DNA of 11,635 nt from Candidatus Altimarinota bacterium (lineage in GTDB: Bacteria > Patescibacteriota > Gracilibacteria > BD1-5 > UBA2023), in assembly GCA_947373235.1 (NCBI GenBank), contig CANBWW010000028.1:1-11635 (forward strand). The letters run 5' to 3'. Positions 7,457 to 11,635 of the stretch are shown in pieces; positions within the stretch are counted from its first letter, which is position 1; every line of letters begins with the position of its first letter. Both the position numbers and the translations under genes were made by a program. The notes under the pieces were generated by a model that saw nothing but the letters and a program-made list of their open reading frames with translations, searched no databases and was not told the origin of the DNA.

Positions 7457-7485
7457 AGTATATCCTAACACTTCCGAATGTGCAA
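7457..7485 (-). promoter_or_regulatory. Sigma70-type promoter of the PrgI/TraC-type operon
   Basis: On the minus strand: TTGCAC (7485-7480), 17-nt spacer, TATACT (7462-7457). Start near 7450 would leave a leader of about 20 nt with no Shine-Dalgarno. It is close in sequence to the csaB-like promoter (TTGCAT-17-TACAAT). Confidence 0.7.
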
Positions 7486-7505
7486 GGTATTTATGAGTAT
7501 TTCTT

Positions 7506-7533
7506 TTGACTTTTAAGACCTTCGTAGTATAAA
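7506..7533 (+). promoter_or_regulatory. Sigma70-type promoter of secF-recF
   Basis: TTGACT (7506-7511), 16-nt spacer, TATAAA (7528-7533). It faces away from the PrgI promoter, with about 20 nt between the two -35 boxes. Transcription from about 7540 leaves a leader of roughly 70 nt before the secF ATG. Confidence 0.7.
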
Positions 7534-7548
7534 TTAGCGGAAATTTCT

Positions 7549-7582
7549 GAATCGGTCGAGCCTTCTTGGCTTCTAAAGATTC
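7549..7582 (+). other. Small nested hairpin in the secF leader
   Basis: Inner 5-bp stem 7558-7562/7568-7572 (GAGCC/GGCTT with one G-U) and a TTCTT loop, enclosed by GAATC/GATTC (7549-7553/7578-7582). It ends 30 nt before the secF ATG. No known riboswitch is recognised; with stems this short it may be chance. Confidence 0.35.
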
Positions 7583-7612
7583 TTGATCATTTATATTTTA
7601 TTATTCATACAC

Positions 7613-8575
7613 ATGTTTTCTTTTATTAAAAATCGATTCTATTTTTATGGAATTTCTACGGTTCTCGTTTTTTGTGCTCTTGTGAGTCCTTTTGTTCTTG
7701 GGATGAATCTGGGAATCGATCTCACTGGTGGTATCCAAATAGAGTACCAAGCAAAAACTGGCGATCTTGATGCGGTCAAACAAATTGCGAAAGAATCTGC
7801 AGAAAATATCAAAAAAACAACCCTTGTAAAAAACAATCCAGTTATTAATGATATTGTTACCTATAATATTTCTGGAACGGATCGATTCGTCGTGGAAGCA
7901 GGATTTTCAACTGATAAAAACTACTCTGAGACAGATATAGAAGCAGCAAAGGCATCATTCACGAAAAATCTCAGTGATTCACTCAGTCAGAAAGCAACAC
8001 AACTCAATTATGTGAATATTGGGGCTTCATTTGGAGATTATATCAAAACTTCAGGAGTAAAATCTCTCATTTTAGCGATTATTTTTATCTCCCTCTATAT
8101 CATGTACGCATTCCGTGGTTCTATCGCCCATATGGCGAGTTGGCCTTTTGCGGTGGTAACTGGAATATCACTGATACATGATGTGATCGTTGCTTTTGGT
8201 CTCTATATGATCACTTCTCATTTTTTCCCTGAGTTCAAAATCGATACATTTTTTCTCACAGCAATGCTCACGATTCTCGGATATTCGATCAATGACACGA
8301 TCGTCGTAATGGATAGAATCCGTTCGAATCTTCATGGAGGAAGTGGGAAAAAAGAAAATCTTTCTCATATTATCGATAAATCGATCAACGATACTATGCG
8401 TCGATCCCTTCTAACTTCTTCGACGATCTGTATCGTGATCATCGCGATGTTCTTCTTTGGTCCTGAAAGTCTCAAAGGATTTATGATCGCTCTTCTCTTC
8501 GGTACAGTTATCGGAGCCTACTCTTCTATTTGTCTGGCTTCACCGCTCCTTATCGATATCACCAAAAGAAAATAG
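7613..8575 (+). CDS. secF: Protein translocase subunit SecF
   Basis: 320 aa, normal SecF length. An N-terminal TM (about residues 12-30) is followed by LGIDLTGGIQIEY (residues 33-45, the conserved Asp-x-Thr-Gly-Gly motif), a periplasm-type domain of about 110 residues, then five more membrane segments. These contain SLIHDVIVAFGLY and MLTILGYSINDTIVVMDRIRSN (around residues 218-240), the SecD/SecF signatures. SecDF uses the proton gradient to help pull secreted proteins across after SecYEG. Chosen start is ATG at 7613; an in-frame TTG at 7583 would only add leader-derived residues. No TGA-Gly codon despite many glycines. SecD is not in the window. recF follows after 3 nt. Confidence 0.95.
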   Translation: MFSFIKNRFYFYGISTVLVFCALVSPFVLGMNLGIDLTGGIQIEYQAKTGDLDAVKQIAKESAENIKKTTLVKNNPVINDIVTYNISGTDRFVVEAGFSTDKNYSETDIEAAKASFTKNLSDSLSQKATQLNYVNIGASFGDYIKTSGVKSLILAIIFISLYIMYAFRGSIAHMASWPFAVVTGISLIHDVIVAFGLYMITSHFFPEFKIDTFFLTAMLTILGYSINDTIVVMDRIRSNLHGGSGKKENLSHIIDKSINDTMRRSLLTSSTICIVIIAMFFFGPESLKGFMIALLFGTVIGAYSSICLASPLLIDITKRK

Positions 8576-8578
8576 TTC

Positions 8579-9658
8579 ATGCTCGTTTCATTTTTTATCC
8601 GTGGATTTCGAGGAGTGAAGGAAGCTCGACTTTTCCTGACTAGGAAAACAGCTCTTCTCGGACCAAACGGTTCTGGAAAAACACATATTTTGGAGGGGAT
8701 TCATATCGCAAGTGGTGGATCTCCCACATATCTTCAGGCTCCTCGAAAAGAGGATGCCTTTTTTGAAATAGGTTTCGACGAGGAAGTTGGGATGAAGTCT
8801 TTTTCACTCGCTCGCTCGGATGAAAAAGATACCTACATGATCCAAAATAAAAAAATAAGTGGTATCAAATATAAAGAATCCCTCCCATATAGAACCGTTT
8901 TCATATCTCCATTCGATATGAATCTTCTCTATTTTTCACCAGGCATTCGACGAGACTATGTCGACAATATCCTTTCAAGAACTTATGCGCAGTTTTCAAA
9001 AGTAAAAAGAGAATATGAAGGAACCATGCGCCAGCGAAATGCACTTTTAAAAAAAATCAGAGATGGAGAGGCACGATCTGCAGACTTGGATTATTGGGAT
9101 AAAAGTTTTGCTGAAAAGGCGGAAATATATCATCTTTATCGGATGCGATGGGCAGATTTTGTAGAAAAAAATACAGACATATTCTCGAAAATCCTTCCGG
9201 AATATGAGATCGTTTTTTCATATACGAGCAAAATCGAATCGATAAAATTAGAAAAAAAGAGCGAGTCTGAAAAAGAAGTCGTGAGACAATATCTCGAGGA
9301 AAATCGTGAACGAGATATCCTCACTGGGCACACGCACATTGGACCACATCTCGATGATTTCTGATTTTTTATCACCAAGGAAGATACGAAAATCGAAACC
9401 AGCACGTATCTTTCTCGTGGAGAAAATAAAGTGCTTCTCTTTTCTTTAAAACAAATTGAGATTTTATTTTTGAAAAAACATCTTCAACTATCCATCATCC
9501 TTCTTTTCGATGACGTTTTTTCAGAACTTGATGGGAATCGCGCGGAAAGCATCATAGAAAATTTCGATGTGGATCAAGTGATCGTCAGCGCACCACGCAT
9601 GCTTCCAAAAAGCAAAAATTGGGATTCTTTTTCTTGCATAAATCTTGATCCTGTATAA
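8579..9658 (+). CDS. recF: DNA replication/repair protein RecF
   Basis: 359 aa, typical length. Walker A GPNGSGKT at residues 28-35 directly after a short FFIRGFRGVKEA strand (the FRN/FRG motif of RecF); YRTVFISPFDMNLLYFSPGIRRDYVD, the RecF-type middle with coiled helices; GHTHIGPHLDDF; YLSRGENKVLLFSLK as the ABC-type signature (SRGE variant); and Walker B IILLFDDVFSELDGNR with the D-loop. RecF binds gapped DNA and loads RecA with RecR/RecO. TGA at 9362-9364 is Gly262, just after GPHLDDF; the standard code would lose the signature and Walker B and leave a dead fragment. ATG at 8579 is 3 nt after the secF stop, so the two are cotranscribed. No Shine-Dalgarno. Confidence 0.95.
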
Positions 9659-9721
9659 GATACTTTGGTAATATTTGGCGGTCTTTTTTGAGTATATTTT
9701 TCTTTCGATAATTTTCTTTCT

Positions 9722-11371
9722 ATGAAAAAATTTCTTTCCCTTTTTTCCTTAGTAGCAATCAGTTTTGTTGGAATTTTTGGAACGACTGTTTCGGCAGATA
9801 CTCCAGCAAAAATCGACCACTTTGCCATTATTGCGCCACCAACTACGAAAGTCGGACAAGCGATCGATATAAAAGTAGAAGCACGCGATAAAGATGACAA
9901 AATTATCCCTGGTTACAACGGATCTGTTTATTTTCAAAGTACAACGGATTTTGGGGCGACTCTTCCTGCACAAGGAAAAAGTGTACAATTCAAAGAAAGT
10001 GACCAATGATCTATCACTCTCAGCAAAGCAATTATTTTTAAAAGAGCTGGTTCTCAGACTCTTACCGTTACGGAAACTATCGAAGATGCAGAATGAACAG
10101 TGACTATAAAAGTAGATCCAGCAGATGACAGTGGAACAGGTACAACGGGAAGTGGCGAAGCTATATCGATCATCACGCCAGATGACAACTCGACTCAAAG
10201 TAGTGATACCATCACGGTCAGTGGAAAAACCAAGAAAAATAGTAAAGTGACCCTCAATCTCAACTGAAAAGATGTTGCTACCTTGGTTTCAGATGATTCT
10301 GGAGTCTATACAAAAACACTCACTGATGTAAACCAAGATACTAATATTCTCGTCGCCTCGGTACTGGATGGAAACAATACAGTCATCGGAACAACACAAG
10401 CAAAATTCAATGTTGCTAATAGTGGACCAAAAGTTATCAGTACAACGGTCAATCCAGGAAGTACCGATGCAAGTGGTCCAATCACGATCGCCACTGAAGC
10501 AGATCCTGGTCTCACTGATGTGAGTTTTACTTTGGATGGTACACTTATCAAAGCAACGGAACAATCACCTGGAAAATACAGCGCAAGTACCGTGGCACCA
10601 GCAAAAGCTGGAAGCTATCCGATAAGCGTTTCAGCAAAAGATTCACTCGGGAAAATCACCAACCAAGATAAGGCAACGACTTTGACCGTTGTTGAACAAG
10701 CAGCTGCACCAGATGCTGCATTCCAAAATGTAAAAGTTACTACTGACGGAACGAAAGTACTTTTTGCTTTTTCAGTAACCAATCCACCAACTGAACTTTC
10801 AAAATTTAAGATCGCATATGGTGACTCTCCTGATAGCCTCACCTCAGAAGCGATGACCTATGAAACTGGTAAAATACAAGGAACGGGCGGTGTCTATAAC
10901 TGGTATATAGATAAGCTTCCAGCAAAAAACTATACCTTTAAAATATTCGGAGTAAAAGCAGATGGAAGTCTCATCGACGGACTCACATCAGAAGCACTGA
11001 GTGCTACTGTCGGAACTCCAGGATGTAGTATCGGAAATGTCGGAAAAATAAGCGTTCTCACTAGTAAAGATACGAGTACACTTTCATGGGGATCAGTCAC
11101 TGGTGCTCTCTCATATAACCTCTATAAAGTCACTCCTGCTGGAGACTATGAACTCGTACAGAATATAAAAGATACAAAATACACCCTCTTCCTCTCGTCA
11201 GGTTCGGTCGCTTACGATAACTTTGCACTGAAGGCTCTCTGTGATGATAAAACAGAATCCGCAGATCCAGCACTTGCATCGAAAGTACAAACTGGTCCTG
11301 GAGCGCTCGCAGTACTTGTGATTCTCTCTGCACTCTGATCCCTCTTCTTCTTCCGTAGAAAGTTTATATAA
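9722..11371 (+). CDS. Large secreted surface protein with Ig-like segments and C-terminal TM anchor
   Basis: 549 aa. Signal peptide at residues 1-25 (MKKFLSLFSLVAISFVG core, ending VSA-D). The rest is Thr/Ser/Gly/Asp-rich and beta-strand-like, arranged as consecutive Ig-like modules: KVGQAIDIKVEARDKDDKI onward (about 40-135), SDTITVSGKTKKNSKVTLNLNG (about 160-235), GPITIATEADPGLTDVSFTLDG (about 245-320), and two fibronectin-like stretches (about 335-430; 440-520 with TSTLSWGSVTGALSYNLYK). It ends with TGPG, a hydrophobic stretch (about 522-543) and FFFRRKFI, a membrane anchor of the kind seen on CPR surface proteins. Four TGA (residues 96, 125, 182, 539) are Gly; 539 lies in the anchor. GATAAT (9707-9712) sits 9 nt before the ATG, suggesting a short or absent leader, but no good -35 was found. 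Adhesion or stalk role is inference. Confidence 0.85.
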
Positions 11372-11375
11372 ACTT

Positions 11376-11403
11376 TTGACAATAGAAGTCGTTTCTATAT
11401 AAT
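11376..11403 (+). promoter_or_regulatory. Consensus sigma70-type promoter of rpmH
   Basis: TTGACA (11376-11381), 16-nt spacer, TATAAT (11398-11403): both boxes match consensus exactly. It starts 4 nt after the stop of the surface-protein gene. Start near 11410 gives a leader of about 60 nt. Confidence 0.88.
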
Positions 11404-11416
11404 CCCGAAGCTTTTA

Positions 11417-11434
11417 AGAGGATATATTCCCTCT
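11417..11434 (+). other. Small hairpin in the rpmH leader
   Basis: AGAGG (11417-11421) pairs with CCTCT (11430-11434) across an 8-nt AT-rich loop, just inside the predicted transcript. Only 5 bp; could shield the purine-rich AGAGGA, but chance is possible. Confidence 0.35.
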
Positions 11435-11468
11435 GGATGATCATTTCATTTATTCAATCTGTCTCACT

Positions 11469-11635
11469 ATGCTCGCAAAACTCAAAAAAAGAAAACGTCT
11501 CCGTACTCACGGATTCCTCGCTCGTAAGTCTACTGTGGACGGACAAAAGGTTCTCAAGGCTCGTCGCCGAAAGGGTCGTCATGTCCTCGCTGTGAGCTAT
11601 CCTGCACGATTTAAGGATATTCGTGGAAAGAGTAA
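11469..11635 (+). CDS. rpmH: Ribosomal protein L34, C-terminus beyond right edge
   Basis: 55 residues are visible with no stop. KKRKRLRTHGFLARKST followed by GQKVLKARRRKGRHVL is the L34 core; L34 is a small, very basic protein of the large ribosomal subunit that binds 23S rRNA. The usual MKRT(Y/F)QPS start is replaced by a shorter MLAKL. Typical L34 ends soon after RRRKGR...L; this one goes on for at least 15 residues (AVSYPARFKDIRGKS) and is still open. No TGA. No Shine-Dalgarno at the ATG. It has its own consensus promoter. In most bacteria rnpA follows; that would lie beyond the window. Confidence 0.93.
   Translation, partial: MLAKLKKRKRLRTHGFLARKSTVDGQKVLKARRRKGRHVLAVSYPARFKDIRGKS

Noticed and set aside
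7583..7612. TTG start at 7583 for secF
   Set aside because: It adds a leader-encoded stretch not seen in SecF; ATG at 7613 gives the usual N-terminus just before TM1.
9659..9721. Terminator between recF and the surface-protein gene
   Set aside because: A T-run is present but no stable hairpin precedes it; read-through from recF cannot be excluded.
4728..10009. Genetic code 4 (TGA as Trp)
   Set aside because: TGA falls at glycine positions (SSB turn, CsaB GGGG loop, GGRG turn, RecF after GPHLDDF), while conserved Trp residues use TGG.
9749..10198. 149-aa minus-strand ORF opposite the surface protein
   Set aside because: Cys/Arg/Ser-rich shadow product with no motif; the plus-strand gene has a signal peptide and coherent domains.

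Overview
The window comes from a bacterium that reads UGA as glycine (genetic code 25), the code of the Candidate Phyla Radiation lineages Gracilibacteria and Absconditabacteria (SR1). Under the standard code nine of the fourteen genes are cut by in-frame TGA, and a tenth is shortened near its C-terminus. Reading TGA as Gly restores full-length, recognisable proteins, and several of the TGAs fall on glycines conserved in the family: the VYIE-G-YLKTR turn of SSB, the GGGG loop of the pyruvyl transferase and the GPHLDD region of RecF. TAA and TAG remain the only stops. I count 33 in-frame TGA codons in ten genes. All coordinates below use code 25, so many differ from a standard ORF call. I cannot tell Gracilibacteria from Absconditabacteria on this sequence alone.

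Layout. (1) 1-2390, minus strand, envelope genes: an O-antigen ligase/polymerase-like membrane protein running off the left edge, a strong bidirectional terminator (730-758), a secreted M23 (LytM-type) endopeptidase, and a membrane-anchored 281-aa protein of unknown function. The last two are the only genes here with a clear Shine-Dalgarno sequence. (2) 2539-4524, minus strand, a three-gene operon: CsaB-like polysaccharide pyruvyl transferase, a 184-aa possibly thioredoxin-like protein, and a 69-aa one-TM protein. It has a near-consensus promoter that appears to give a leaderless mRNA, and it ends in a 15-bp-stem terminator. (3) 4660-5192, plus strand: ssb with its own promoter, convergent with the next operon across a 22-bp-stem terminator. 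(4) 5233-7429, minus strand: PrgI-family membrane protein, a TraC/VirB4 N-terminal-type protein (type IV secretion-like), and a 345-aa protein of unknown function. (5) 7506-9658, plus strand: secF then recF, 3 nt apart. (6) 9722-11371, plus strand: a large secreted surface protein with Ig-like segments and a C-terminal TM/RRK anchor. (7) 11376-end: a consensus promoter and rpmH (ribosomal protein L34), cut by the right edge.

Together the genes describe an envelope, secretion and surface region next to a piece of the usual origin-proximal housekeeping set (recF and rpmH). CsaB normally pyruvylates the cell-wall polymer that holds S-layer-type proteins. The window also holds a glycan ligase/polymerase, a wall endopeptidase, SecF and a large surface protein. 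PrgI/TraC-type proteins are parts of a DNA/protein transport channel, but no VirB4 ATPase is present here.

Non-coding stretches are short (none over 300 bases). The 148 bases at 2391-2538 hold only the ribosome binding site of the 281-aa gene and no promoter I can defend. The 203 bases at 4525-4727 and the 183 bases at 7430-7612 are divergent promoter regions. No tRNA, rRNA, CRISPR array or insertion sequence was seen.
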